Shown here one piece after another: positions 51,661 through 60,264 of a DNA stretch of 64,000 nucleotides. The stretch lies in contig JAVDPC010000010.1 in NCBI GenBank assembly GCA_031296915.1, forward strand, positions 124,001-188,000. Reading direction: 5' to 3'. Every line of letters begins with the position of its first letter. Positions within the stretch are counted from its first letter, which is position 1. The stretch comes from Cerasicoccus frondis (GTDB lineage: Bacteria > Verrucomicrobiota > Verrucomicrobiia > Opitutales > Cerasicoccaceae). Made by a program: the position numbers and the translations under genes. The notes beneath the pieces are model-generated. The model saw nothing but the letters and a program-made list of their open reading frames with translations, was not told the origin of the DNA and ran no database searches.

Positions 51661-53649
51661 CTATTGTCTGTTTCTACGGCGCGCCGCAAAAAACCATCCG
51701 GCAAAGGCGACCATCAGCGCGGCGACGGGGCCTTCGAAGGCGCCGCCTCCACCGCCAATGCGCGGAGTAGGAAATTTAAACATGGGCTGCTCGGCATCGG
51801 CGCGGACGACCTTCGCGGGCGAAGCCTGGCGTTGCGCCTGCGCGGCATGTTCGGCCTGCATGCGTTGTTGGTTTTTGCGATCAATGCCATGCTTGGCGAA
51901 CGTCGAGTCATCGAGCACGAGCATGGATGTTTCATCGGTGACAATCTGATACGTCACGCCGATGTCCTGAATCGCGGTGCTGGCTTCGCCCTTGGGCAAC
52001 GTGCCGAGGTCCTTCTGGCGCTCGAGGTTTTGCACGCGGGTCATTGCCCAGATGCGTTCCAGCTCGGGATAGGTCTCATCGACTTGCGGGAAGTTGACCT
52101 TGGTGCGGTAGGTTTGCTCGCCCTCGGTTTTGCGCGCCGTCAGTTTGAGCTCGGCTGGGCCGTCGCCATCGTAGCGCCCCATGAGCACGAGCTGCTGGCC
52201 GCGGTAAAGTTTGCGGTGGGCGTTGCGGGAAACTTCGCTTGTCTTCACGCCGCTGATTTTAAAGTCCACGTCGAGCAGCGCTTCGGTAGTGATGCGGTCT
52301 TTAGCGAGGAGGATTTTCCCGAAGATGTCGTCGGCGTTTGAGACGGCGTCATACTGCCCGTCCGTGGCTTCGCAGAGGATGCGCATCAGCGGCCAATTTG
52401 CGCTGTTGCCCATGAGAAAGCCGAAGAAGCGCACATCTTTTTGGCGCAGTAATGCATCGAACTTGGCCGGATCTACGATGCCCTGATTGGCGACGGCGTC
52501 AGTCACGAGGATGAAGTTCGTTGCGCGGTCGTCGTCGAGATCGCTCATGCCTTCGGCGACGCCGGCGTAGAGGTTGGTGCTGCCGCCGGGTTGCAGCGCT
52601 TTGACCTCGGCAATGTATTGTTGCACGTTTGCCTGAGTGGCGGGAACCCAGTCGCGCGTGAGGTTGCGGCTGCGGTCATTGAACGTCACGATGCGAAAAC
52701 GGTCCTGGTCACTGAGCTTGCCCAGCGCGCGCTCCACGCCATCGGCGAGCATGGCGATCTTACCCTGCATGGAGCCGGAGGTATCGAGCACGAAGCAATA
52801 GTCCGCACCGTTGCTCAGTGGCTGCAGGTCCACGCCGGGCGTGACGATCATCATAAACGTGCCTGTCGATGCGCCGGGCGCCCGGTGCGTGAGCAGGTCC
52901 ACGCGACCCGGCAAGTCTTCCGGCAGGCGGTAGTAAATCACGAGGTCCTGGTTAAGCGTCGTTCCCTGGTCGGTGGCGTATTGCCACTGGTAGTGACCGT
53001 CGCCGTGCTCGGTGAACTGATTGTTAAAGCCCGGCGCCCGCAGGTCTTGCAACGGGTAGGCCGAGCGAATTTCAACGGTGGCCGCGAAGCTGCCCGTTAC
53101 CTTTTCATTGCGCGTCCAGAAGGACTCGGCCTGTTCGTCCGTGCCGCCTTCCTCGAGCGGATAGATGTAGCGACCGACGTTGTGATCCATCGTGACGGGC
53201 TGGTAGTAGACGAACTCCATGCGGGCCTCGGCGTTGGCGCGCACGGGGGAGACGCGAAATTCGAAGCGCTGGTAGCTTTGCTTCTCAGCTTTGCCAGCGT
53301 TGTTGCCGGCATTTTTTTCTTCTTCGTAAATGCGGTCGGCGTCGGCCTTGGCTACGACTTCACCTTCCAGAATGGTTTCGCCCGAGTGCATGCGCATTTC
53401 GGCGAGCGAGGCGTCTTCGGGGACGGGAAATGCGTAAACGGCCTCCAGATCCACGGGATTCGGGTTGTAAAAAGTCTGCGTGACCAGCGTTTGAGCAAAG
53501 CCGTTGTTGATGACCACCTGCACCTCGTGCGAGCGGATTTCCATCGGCTGATGTTGGCTGTTAACAGGCGTGAGGACGCCCGCGCCGTGGGCCAGAGCAA
53601 CGCCTGCCCACGAGCATAGAGTGATGAGTATTCTGCGGATTGTTTTCAT
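51661..53649 (-). CDS. VIT- and VWA-domain protein with GlyGly-CTERM-like sorting tail
   Basis: About 662 residues. A signal peptide (RRILITLCSWAGVALAHGAG) leads to a VIT domain (about 25-150, VNSQHQPMEIRSHEVQVV). A von Willebrand A domain follows (about 280-450) with MIDAS motif DTSGSMQGKIAM, then a long beta-rich part. The C-terminus is Gly-rich RIGGGGGAFEGP, then a helix VAALMVAFAGWFFAA and basic RRRNRQ. This is the layout of GlyGly-CTERM proteins cut by rhombosortase. VIT/VWA proteins are surface adhesion or matrix-binding proteins in related systems. The start is the ATG at 53649. Confidence 0.87.
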   Translation of the reverse strand: MKTIRRILITLCSWAGVALAHGAGVLTPVNSQHQPMEIRSHEVQVVINNGFAQTLVTQTFYNPNPVDLEAVYAFPVPEDASLAEMRMHSGETILEGEVVAKADADRIYEEEKNAGNNAGKAEKQSYQRFEFRVSPVRANAEARMEFVYYQPVTMDHNVGRYIYPLEEGGTDEQAESFWTRNEKVTGSFAATVEIRSAYPLQDLRAPGFNNQFTEHGDGHYQWQYATDQGTTLNQDLVIYYRLPEDLPGRVDLLTHRAPGASTGTFMMIVTPGVDLQPLSNGADYCFVLDTSGSMQGKIAMLADGVERALGKLSDQDRFRIVTFNDRSRNLTRDWVPATQANVQQYIAEVKALQPGGSTNLYAGVAEGMSDLDDDRATNFILVTDAVANQGIVDPAKFDALLRQKDVRFFGFLMGNSANWPLMRILCEATDGQYDAVSNADDIFGKILLAKDRITTEALLDVDFKISGVKTSEVSRNAHRKLYRGQQLVLMGRYDGDGPAELKLTARKTEGEQTYRTKVNFPQVDETYPELERIWAMTRVQNLERQKDLGTLPKGEASTAIQDIGVTYQIVTDETSMLVLDDSTFAKHGIDRKNQQRMQAEHAAQAQRQASPAKVVRADAEQPMFKFPTPRIGGGGGAFEGPVAALMVAFAGWFFAARRRNRQ

Positions 53650-53984
53650 AACGGTCATGGAGTTCCATTGCCTGTGCCAATCCGCATCCAAGCTCCGTTA
53701 AGTCTTTTATAATGAATAGATTACAATTTCAACTGCCCTATTTTTCGGCTCAGCACTGCTGGCATTCGGTGTAGGCTCAACGCAGATGACCGACATGAAA
53801 TGTCCTTCTCGGTTGTTGAAAGAGTGGTTCCCATTCGCCCCCATTGCATTAGGTGTGGTTGCCGCAAGACTCTAGATATAAGGTATTTCGCATCATGGGG
53901 GATATGACCTTTGAAGCGGGCCTTATTAAGGCTAATTGAAGGAATAAACTCGTATAAACGTTACGATTTACACAATAATTGGCC
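53650..53984. other. Divergent promoter region without genes
   Basis: A 335-base AT-rich gap between the VIT/VWA gene and the hybrid kinase. No repeat or structured element is evident. Confidence 0.4.
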
Positions 53985-55388
53985 ATGTCCTACCTGTTTT
54001 CGTTGAATGGATTAATTGTTTTTGTCCTGCTTGCTGTACTCGTTTTTCTGCTGGATCTCCTTTATCGCGGTAAGGAAAAACTGCGCGCGGAAAACGAACG
54101 CCTAAACCAACAATTAAAAGAAGCGCAGAAGTTGGTGGATAAGTCGCAGGCCGTTGCCGACACCAAAGAATTCTTTTTGGCCACGATGAGCCATGAGATT
54201 CGAACGCCGCTCAATTGCATCAACGGCCTCTCGGAAATCCTCATTACTTCCGACCCGCGGCCCGACCAACGCGAGTACCTGAAAACCATCACGCAAAGCA
54301 CGGAAGCCTTGCTCGCCATCCTGACGAACGTGCTCGACTACACGAAGATCAATGCGGGCAAATTTGAGCTGAGCCCCACGCGGTTCAGCCTGTCGGAAGT
54401 CATCGACGAAGTGCACAAGCTGTTTAAGGAAGAGGCCTCCCGCAAGGACATCATCTTCGAGTGCAACCACCAGGAGGAGAAAGAGCTGCAGGTGATCTGC
54501 GACCGCAACTGCCTCCGCCAGGCCCTGCTCAACCTGGTGTCCAACGCGATCAAGTACACCGACCAGGGGCACATTCAGGTCGAGGTGTTTTACCGGCACT
54601 ACGCAACCAAGGGCGCCAAAAACCAGTACGAAGTCGCCCTGCAGGTTGCGGACACCGGCATCGGCGTGCCGCCGGAAAAGCAGGACCAGCTCTTCAAGCC
54701 GTTCCACCAATTGGTGGAATCCAAGACCCGCAAATACGAAGGCACAGGCCTCGGCCTTTCCATCTCGAAGTTCATGGTCGAGAAGGGGCTCGGCGGCACC
54801 ATTAACTTTGAGCCCAGCGATCTCGGTGGCGCGCGCTTCAATATACGCTTCATCGCCGAAGGCTTCGTCACGAAGAAAGAGACCGTGGGGCAGAACCTGT
54901 CGGCGCCCTCGCTCCTGAAGACCTCACTGTCGAAAAACCTATTCGTGCTCAACGTGCTCGTGGTGGACGACAACTCGCTGAACTGCATCACGATGAAGGC
55001 CATTCTGCAAAAGATGGGACACCAAGCAGACTTTGCCACCGATGGGCTCAAGGCGCAAGAGCAGCTCAAGTGCAAACCATACGACCTCATTTTCATGGAC
55101 ATCATGATGCCCAATGTGGACGGCATCGAAGCCACGCAAGCGATTCGCAATGGCGAGTGCGGCGCCGGCTACGTCAACATCCCCATCGTGGCGACCACCG
55201 CTTTCGCCAATGCGGGCGATCGCCAAAAATTCCTCAATGCGGGCATGGACTACTACCTGCCCAAGCCAGTCGAGCCCGACGCCATGCGCAGCATCCTCAC
55301 CGAAGTCGGTCGGCAGATCCAAAAGCGCCAGCCCCCCGTGCCGCCCGCAAAACCAAAGAATGCCCAGCGCATCGTCACACTCGATTGA
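53985..55388 (+). CDS. Membrane-anchored hybrid histidine kinase (TM-HisKA-HATPase-REC)
   Basis: About 467 residues: one N-terminal membrane helix (LNGLIVFVLLAVLVFLLDLL), a coiled coil, HisKA with His in [17 protein letters not shown], HATPase (NLVSNAIKYTDQGH, DTGIGVP, GTGLGLSISKF) and a receiver with Asp in LIFMDIMMPNVDG and Lys in LPKPVEP. There is no separate sensor domain, so the input must come through a partner or the membrane. No response regulator is adjacent. The ATG at 53985 was chosen over a TTG six bases earlier. Confidence 0.9.
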   Translation: MSYLFSLNGLIVFVLLAVLVFLLDLLYRGKEKLRAENERLNQQLKEAQKLVDKSQAVADTKEFFLATMSHEIRTPLNCINGLSEILITSDPRPDQREYLKTITQSTEALLAILTNVLDYTKINAGKFELSPTRFSLSEVIDEVHKLFKEEASRKDIIFECNHQEEKELQVICDRNCLRQALLNLVSNAIKYTDQGHIQVEVFYRHYATKGAKNQYEVALQVADTGIGVPPEKQDQLFKPFHQLVESKTRKYEGTGLGLSISKFMVEKGLGGTINFEPSDLGGARFNIRFIAEGFVTKKETVGQNLSAPSLLKTSLSKNLFVLNVLVVDDNSLNCITMKAILQKMGHQADFATDGLKAQEQLKCKPYDLIFMDIMMPNVDGIEATQAIRNGECGAGYVNIPIVATTAFANAGDRQKFLNAGMDYYLPKPVEPDAMRSILTEVGRQIQKRQPPVPPAKPKNAQRIVTLD

Positions 55389-55740
55389 TTGCGGCTCACC
55401 ACGACCGGCCTTGACCAGAATGCGCGACTCGCTGAATCCACGAGGCCTCGCGTCATTGGCTAGCGGTTGTCAGAGATTTCGAGCAGTTCAACCTATCAAA
55501 CCTGTCTGCTAAGAGGCAAGGACAAGCCCGGTCGGGACACCGGGCTCCACCTCAAAATGACGGAATCAAATTTGCGAACCACACACGCGTAGGCAAAGCC
55601 GACGCCGCGAGGACAAACCCCACGAAGCAATGCGCTGTTGTGGCAACTGGCAGCGGATCTGGACACGCCGCCCTACCTCCCAGCAGGCGCCCCCACCCTT
55701 CGCACACTGTGCGAAACTGCCGATACAACCGGAGGTTGCT
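55389..55740. other. Spacer with a repeat hairpin
   Basis: A 352-base gap. It contains a GCCCGGT/ACCGGGC hairpin repeat (55522-55552); the rest shows no gene I can support. Confidence 0.5.
55522..55552. repeat. Dispersed hairpin repeat, intact copy
   Basis: GCCCGGT-CGGGAC-ACCGGGC followed by TCCACCTC. A degenerate copy sits at 36756. Confidence 0.5.
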
Positions 55741-56940
55741 TTAGTAGGCGAAGGCGGCTTGCGAGGCGTTGCCGAAGTTCGATGGGGTGACCGTGGTGGT
55801 CTTGCCCGTTTCACTGTCGAGGATGACGAGCTTCGTGCTGCCGCCACGGGATTCTTCTGTAAAGATGAGGTGGCGCCCGTCGTTGAGCCAGACAGGTTCC
55901 ATCGCATTGCCGGGAACGCTGGTCAGCGGCTTGGCGGCGCCTTTGCCAAACTCATAGAGGGCCAGCTCAAAGCCCCCCCCCAGGCTCGCGGTGAAGGCTA
56001 CCTTGGATTCGTCGAGCGGATTCCAGGTCGGCTCGGCGCAGTAGCCACTGAGGTTCGTCGGGATGCGCTGCATGACGCCCCCTTGGCTGGGGATTTCGTA
56101 AAGCTGCGGCGAACCGGAGCCGGAGGCCACGATCAAACGGCGACCGCTGGGCGACCACGTCGGGTCGGACTCGACGGTGCGGTTGCGGGTGAGCCGCCAG
56201 GGCTTGCGGGACTGGTTGACATCCTGGATGAACAGCTCGGAATTACCCGGCGAGGAAAGGATCAGCGCGACCTCTTGTCCATTGGGGCTGACTGCGCCGC
56301 CCGCGTTCGTGCCCTTGTAGCTGGCGAAGGGGACACGGCGGCCCGACGCCACGTCCTGCTTGTAGACGTCAGAAAACCCTGAGCGGTAGTAGCTGCGGTA
56401 GAAAATCGTGCGGCCATCCGGCGTGAGGTAGGGGCGCTGCGCGTTGGAGCGGTCGCTCGTGATGGGGCGCGCAGTGCGGAAAAACACGTCTCCCAGCCAT
56501 ACTTCGCGGGCGCCGGTGCGGTCCGAAATAAAGGCGATGGTGCCAGCGAAAAAGCCCGGCGCGCCGGTGAGCGCTTTCACGGCGGCGTCGCAGGCGCGGA
56601 GCGTGGCGTCGTTGCTGCTCGTGCCCGTGGATGTCCCCTGGTAGATGACGCGCGCGGGATCACCAGATATGACCTTGACGTTGCACTGGTTGCCGCCCAT
56701 CGGCGTCAGCTTGACGACGGAGCGCGCATCGGCGGCGCGCACGAGGTCGAAAGCGCCGTGGCTGCTGAAGGCCAGTTTGCCCAGCGCCTCGGTGGCGGCG
56801 TCACTGCTGTCCACCGCGACGGGGGTGATGGTTTTGCTGGTGGTTTTTTCAATGACAAACTCGTTGGTTTGTCCACAAGCGTTAAATTGAACGGCGAAAA
56901 GCAGCCCAAGCAGCGGGCCAATGAGTCGAAACAAGCGCAT
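55741..56940 (-). CDS. TolB-like beta-propeller protein
   Basis: About 399 residues with a signal peptide (LIGPLLGLLFAVQFNACG; the Cys could also be a lipobox). The N-terminal domain (about 30-140) is followed by PD40/WD40-like TolB repeats such as QRPYLTPDGRTIFYRSYY, SDPTWSPSGRRLIVAS and EPVWLNDGRHLIFTEES. This matches periplasmic TolB of the Tol-Pal system, but no tolA, pal or ybgF genes are nearby, so it could be another propeller protein. Start at 56940 (MRLFRLIG), divergent from mrp. Confidence 0.8.
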   Translation of the reverse strand: MRLFRLIGPLLGLLFAVQFNACGQTNEFVIEKTTSKTITPVAVDSSDAATEALGKLAFSSHGAFDLVRAADARSVVKLTPMGGNQCNVKVISGDPARVIYQGTSTGTSSNDATLRACDAAVKALTGAPGFFAGTIAFISDRTGAREVWLGDVFFRTARPITSDRSNAQRPYLTPDGRTIFYRSYYRSGFSDVYKQDVASGRRVPFASYKGTNAGGAVSPNGQEVALILSSPGNSELFIQDVNQSRKPWRLTRNRTVESDPTWSPSGRRLIVASGSGSPQLYEIPSQGGVMQRIPTNLSGYCAEPTWNPLDESKVAFTASLGGGFELALYEFGKGAAKPLTSVPGNAMEPVWLNDGRHLIFTEESRGGSTKLVILDSETGKTTTVTPSNFGNASQAAFAY

Positions 56941-57027
56941 GTCACAAGAGACAATCATCACGCCGTTTCGGTTCAACCGGATTTTAAAAAAATATGCCTC
57001 ATGGGCGCCGCATAGCGGGGCCCATGA

Positions 57028-57190
57028 GAGATTAAAGTGAGCAAATTAAAAATTAAAGTGGAGGTAAGCCGAAATGGATATGCGAGCAAGCGACCAGGTT
57101 GTTAAACCAGAGCAGTAAACGACTCAGAGCGGCTCCCTTCGCTCCATCTACAGCCCCCACTTTAATTTTTAATTTGCTCACTTTAATCTC
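57028..57190. repeat. Perfect 34-bp inverted repeat with 95-bp spacer (MITE-like or long hairpin)
   Basis: Left arm 57028-57061 and right arm 57157-57190 are exact reverse complements, starting GAGATTAAAGTGAGCAAATT on the left. The arms are AT-rich with an internal direct repeat ATTAAAGTG. The 95-base spacer is GC-richer and has no gene. It sits between divergent tolB-like and mrp genes, with the right arm ending 49 bases before the mrp start. No target-site duplication is obvious. Confidence 0.8.
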
Positions 57191-57239
57191 CTTCCACCAT
57201 ATTTCCTCATTTACGCACCGGAATTTTAAGAAAAACCAC

Positions 57240-58325
57240 ATGGACTCCACCCAAATCGAACAAGCCCTGAAGGCCGTAAAATACCCCGGGTTTAGCCGGG
57301 ACATCGTGTCGTTCGGGTTGATCAAGCACATCGAATTCGCCGATGGCGCCGCCAAGGTGCACCTCGCTCTGACCACCGCTGACCCACGTGTGCCCACCCA
57401 AGTGAAAGCCGATGTGGAAAACACGCTCGCTGCGCTGGACGGCGTCCAGACCATTGATGTGACAGTGGCCGTCTCCAAGCCCAATACTCCCCCCCCCGCC
57501 CCCGGCGCATCCGGACGCCAGGTAACCGGCCCCGCCCAGCAAGTCCTCCCCGGCGTGAAGCACATCATCGCCGTGGCCAGCGGCAAAGGCGGCGTCGGCA
57601 AGAGCACATTCGCGGTCAACCTGGCCTGCGCACTGGATCGCGTGCTGACCGCCGAAGGCCGCAAGCGCCGCGTCGGCCTGATGGATTGCGACATTTACGG
57701 CCCCTCCGCTCCCCTCATGATGGGCATCAGCGGCCAACCGGAAATTCAGGGCGAAATGCTCATGCCTGTGGAGAATTTTAACGTCCGCGTGATGTCGATG
57801 GGGCTTCTGATCGACGAGGAAACGCCCGTCGTCTGGCGCGGCCCGATGATCATGAAAACCATCCAACAGTTTGCCGCCAACGTCGAATGGGGCGAACTGG
57901 ATTTCCTCGTGGTGGACCTCCCCCCTGGCACTGGCGACGCCCAGCTCTCTCTGGTGCAAACCCTCCCCCTGCGCGGCGCCATCGTGGTGACCACCCCCCA
58001 GGCCGCCGCCGTCAATGTCGCTCGTCGCGGCGCCATGATGTTTGGCAAAGTCAATGTGCCGATCATCGGCGTGGCCGAGAATATGAGCTACCTGGAAGGA
58101 CCAAATGGCTCCAGGCAATATATCTTTGGCCAAGGGGGCGGTAAGCGCACCGCAGAGGCGCTAGAGACGGATTTCCTAGGCGAAGTGCCCCTAGAGCCTT
58201 TACTCCGGGAGGGTGCCGACCAAGGTATCCCCGTGGTCGTTAGCGACCCTCAACTGCCTGCAAGCCAAGTATTTATATCTATCGCGGAGCGCCTAAATCG
58301 CGATTTTTCTGTGACTAATGTGTGA
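57240..58325 (+). CDS. mrp: Mrp/NBP35-family iron-sulfur cluster carrier ATPase
   Basis: 361 residues. Residues 1-85 are a MIP18/DUF59-like domain (EQALKAVKYPGFSRDIVSFG), then a P-loop ATPase with the deviant Walker A ASGKGGVGKSTFAVNLA, VGLMDCDIYGPSAPLMMG and LDFLVVDLPPGTGDAQLSL. The family carries Fe-S clusters and loads apo-proteins; here the common C-x-x-C site is not seen in the C-terminal part, so cluster binding should be treated with care. Start at 57240 from the ATG (MDSTQIEQ); longer frames are read through the inverted repeat. Confidence 0.92.
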   Translation: MDSTQIEQALKAVKYPGFSRDIVSFGLIKHIEFADGAAKVHLALTTADPRVPTQVKADVENTLAALDGVQTIDVTVAVSKPNTPPPAPGASGRQVTGPAQQVLPGVKHIIAVASGKGGVGKSTFAVNLACALDRVLTAEGRKRRVGLMDCDIYGPSAPLMMGISGQPEIQGEMLMPVENFNVRVMSMGLLIDEETPVVWRGPMIMKTIQQFAANVEWGELDFLVVDLPPGTGDAQLSLVQTLPLRGAIVVTTPQAAAVNVARRGAMMFGKVNVPIIGVAENMSYLEGPNGSRQYIFGQGGGKRTAEALETDFLGEVPLEPLLREGADQGIPVVVSDPQLPASQVFISIAERLNRDFSVTNV

Positions 58326-58458
58326 ATAAAATAGGCGGAAATCTCCACTAACGGGCTTTACAAGGTTCAGTGATGGCTTTTTAATCCGATTAACCTAACT
58401 GAAACCAACGCCTGTTTGCGGCACGGCGTGGACCTCCTATTCCACAACGTCTCACAAC

Positions 58459-58776
58459 ATGAAAGCTCCCGAACGTAAATTCGCCCCCAATGGGGAGGAT
58501 TTGGTGCAACGCTCCAGCCTGTATCAGGAATTCCTGGCTGAGCGGGAGGAAATTTTGCGCCATAAGTGGATCGAATCCGAGAAGCTCGGCTACGACATCG
58601 GCTTCGAGCGCGCCCTGCTGGACTGGATTCGCAACCACCGTGACATGTGGCGCTCCGCCCGTCGCGATGCCTCGGAAGAGCCGATCCAGTTCCCCGTCGA
58701 GCGCACCAACAACGCCAAGCCCAAGGCCCGGAAGCGCACCAATACGCGCCCGCCCAGCATTCGGCGCAAAAAATAA
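58459..58776 (+). CDS. Small basic hypothetical protein
   Basis: A 105-residue protein with no known family. The first 75 residues look helical (SLYQEFLAEREEILRHKWIE, ALLDWIRNHRDMWRSAR), and the tail is Lys/Arg-rich and disordered-looking (RKRTNTRPPSIRRKK). It may bind nucleic acid or a ribosomal partner. Located 133 bases after mrp and convergent with rpmG. Confidence 0.6.
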   Translation: MKAPERKFAPNGEDLVQRSSLYQEFLAEREEILRHKWIESEKLGYDIGFERALLDWIRNHRDMWRSARRDASEEPIQFPVERTNNAKPKARKRTNTRPPSIRRKK

Positions 58777-58800
58777 GCCAGCCTCCTGGGAGACTGGCTT
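58768..58800 (-). terminator. Intrinsic terminator of rpmG
   Basis: On the minus strand AAGCCAG-TCTCC pairs with GGAG-CTGGCTT with a tiny loop (58775-58800), followed by ATTTTTT. It also overlaps the stop codon of the convergent gene and may end both transcripts. Confidence 0.75.
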
Positions 58801-58823
58801 GTTGGTAAAGCGTTGATCCGCGC

Positions 58824-58994
58824 TTAGTTCTTGATCTCGCGGTGCACCGTGTGGCGCTTGAGGAAGCGGTTGTACTTCTTCTTCTCGACGCGGTCAGCTT
58901 GCAGCTTCTTGTTGCGCGTGGTCATGTAGCGGGAGACAGGCTTGCCTTCCTTACGCGCTTCAGTGCATTCCAAAATTACGGTTTCTCGTGCCAT
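58824..58994 (-). CDS. rpmG: 50S ribosomal protein L33
   Basis: A 56-residue protein: [30 protein letters not shown], ending [18 protein letters not shown]. This is the bL33 pattern of basic, zinc-ribbon-derived chains; here the Cys pairs of the zinc-binding form are missing (one Cys only), so it is the C-minus type. It is part of the large subunit near the E site. Monocistronic, ending in the terminator at 58768. Confidence 0.92.
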   Translation of the reverse strand: MARETVILECTEARKEGKPVSRYMTTRNKKLQADRVEKKKYNRFLKRHTVHREIKN

Positions 58995-59082
58995 GGTTGT
59001 GTGGGTCTAAAGTTGAAAAGCCGGTCAAAATGGGCGGTTTCGGCCAGCTTGGCAACCTTTATTTTCAGGCCGCCAACACCCC

Positions 59083-59430
59083 TTAAAACGGGACGTCTTC
59101 CTCCTCGGCTTCAGCATTGCTGTCGTAGTAATCCAACGGCGGCTCAGAATCCCCACCGGCTGGCGCTGCGCCGGCAACGATCTTCCAGGCGTTCAGATTG
59201 ACGTAGTAGTTGCCCTTCCATTCACGCCCGCGGACGTCGAAGCTGACGGTAACTTCGTCGCCTTCCTTCAAGCCGTCGAGCAGCGCAGTCTTATCCTTCA
59301 CGGTCTCAAACTTGATGTCTTGTGGGTATTTTTCCTCCGCAGTCGTCACGACAAACTCGCGCTTGTTAAAGCCGCTGCCAAAGGTTTGCTCATCCATCAC
59401 GAGCTTCACTTTTCCGGTTAATTCATACAT
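59083..59430 (-). CDS. DUF3127 OB-fold protein with SSB-like acidic tail
   Basis: A 115-residue protein of the DUF3127 family: MYELTGKVKLVMDEQTFGSG, FNKREFVVTTAEEKYPQDI, VSFDVRGREWKGNYYVNLNAW. This beta-rich OB-like domain is found mostly in Bacteroidota and Verrucomicrobiota. The last residues, EEEDVPF, resemble the acidic DDDIPF tip of single-stranded DNA-binding protein that recruits DNA repair proteins. A role at single-stranded DNA is inferred, not shown. Confidence 0.82.
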   Translation of the reverse strand: MYELTGKVKLVMDEQTFGSGFNKREFVVTTAEEKYPQDIKFETVKDKTALLDGLKEGDEVTVSFDVRGREWKGNYYVNLNAWKIVAGAAPAGGDSEPPLDYYDSNAEAEEEDVPF

Positions 59431-59551
59431 GGCGCGGCATATAAAAGTATCGCGACGCCGAGCGCAAAACTATTTCCGGGCTGGCTCATTTTTCCTTAGC
59501 GCACACCCAAGATTGCCTTGCCGGAGCTGGCCCCATCCACAGCATGACGGC

Positions 59552-60046
59552 ATGGCTCGTTGGATACGCATATGCGCCTGGGTGCTGATCGCCTTTGCCG
59601 CGCCAGGGGTAGTCTATTCTCTGGTGATGCTCGATTGGCTCAGCCTGTTGATCAACATCGCCCTCATCATCATTGGCGCACTCGACCTGAAAAGCCTCCA
59701 ACTCACCTCACAAAACCCACCACGCGCCTGGCGCCGCATCGCCTACACCCAGTTCGCGCTGGGCGTCATTATTGGCCTATCCTTTTATTATGCGGGGCAT
59801 TTCCTGGTAAAACCAGAACACTGGGACATGGCGCGCGGCATCTTGGAAAAAGTCCAAGGCCCACTGCCGGATTTCCTATGGGATGACGCTGTTGCGCGCT
59901 CGCAGCTGGTCATGAGCTGGGGCACGGCTCTGGGCGGGGTGGCAATCTTCCTCGGCCAATGGCGGCTGAGTTGGAAAATCAGTCAAATCGCCAAGCGCTC
60001 GCAGCCCCCTCCCTTGCCGAAAGATTCTTCGTCTGAAAAGCATTGA
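59552..60046 (+). CDS. Hypothetical integral membrane protein
   Basis: 164 residues with four hydrophobic helices: ICAWVLIAFAAPGVVYSLVM, LLINIALIIIGAL, YTQFALGVIIGLSFYYAG and a C-terminal TALGGVAIFLGQW. The cytoplasmic end is Pro/Ser-rich. I recognise no family. The ATG at 59552 (MARWIRICAW) is the best start; the frame upstream is antisense to the DUF3127 gene. It is the last core gene before the tRNA. Confidence 0.65.
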   Translation: MARWIRICAWVLIAFAAPGVVYSLVMLDWLSLLINIALIIIGALDLKSLQLTSQNPPRAWRRIAYTQFALGVIIGLSFYYAGHFLVKPEHWDMARGILEKVQGPLPDFLWDDAVARSQLVMSWGTALGGVAIFLGQWRLSWKISQIAKRSQPPPLPKDSSSEKH

Positions 60047-60088
60047 CAGGCAATGCAGCGAGCTATGTTTTTCAACATTCTTTGGTAT

Positions 60089-60178
60089 GGAGAGGTGGCT
60101 GAGTGGCCGAAAGCACATCTTTGCTAAAGATGCGAAGGAGAAATCCTTCCGCGGGTTCGAATCCCGCCCTCTCCGCCA
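60089..60178 (+). tRNA. serX: tRNA-Ser (anticodon GCU)
   Basis: A 90-base class II tRNA with an encoded CCA end. The acceptor GGAGAGG pairs with CCTCTCC; the anticodon stem CATCT/AGATG encloses TTGCTAA with anticodon GCT at 60123-60125; a long variable arm (GAAGGAGAAATCCTTC) follows; and the T arm is GCGGG-TTCGAAT-CCCGC. Its 3' half would be the attachment site used by the adjacent integrase. Serine codons AGC/AGU. Confidence 0.95.
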
Positions 60179-60264
60179 CACCATCAACGACTTACGGAAT
60201 TCTTACCAAATTCCTATCAAAACGGGCTCGCGTTCGCGCGGCACACGGCAAGAGTCGGAAAGCG

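Noticed and set aside
60103..60264. Integrase start within the tRNA gene
   Set aside because: The N-terminal residues would be read from tRNA sequence and there is no ribosome site; the TTG at 60265 is more plausible.
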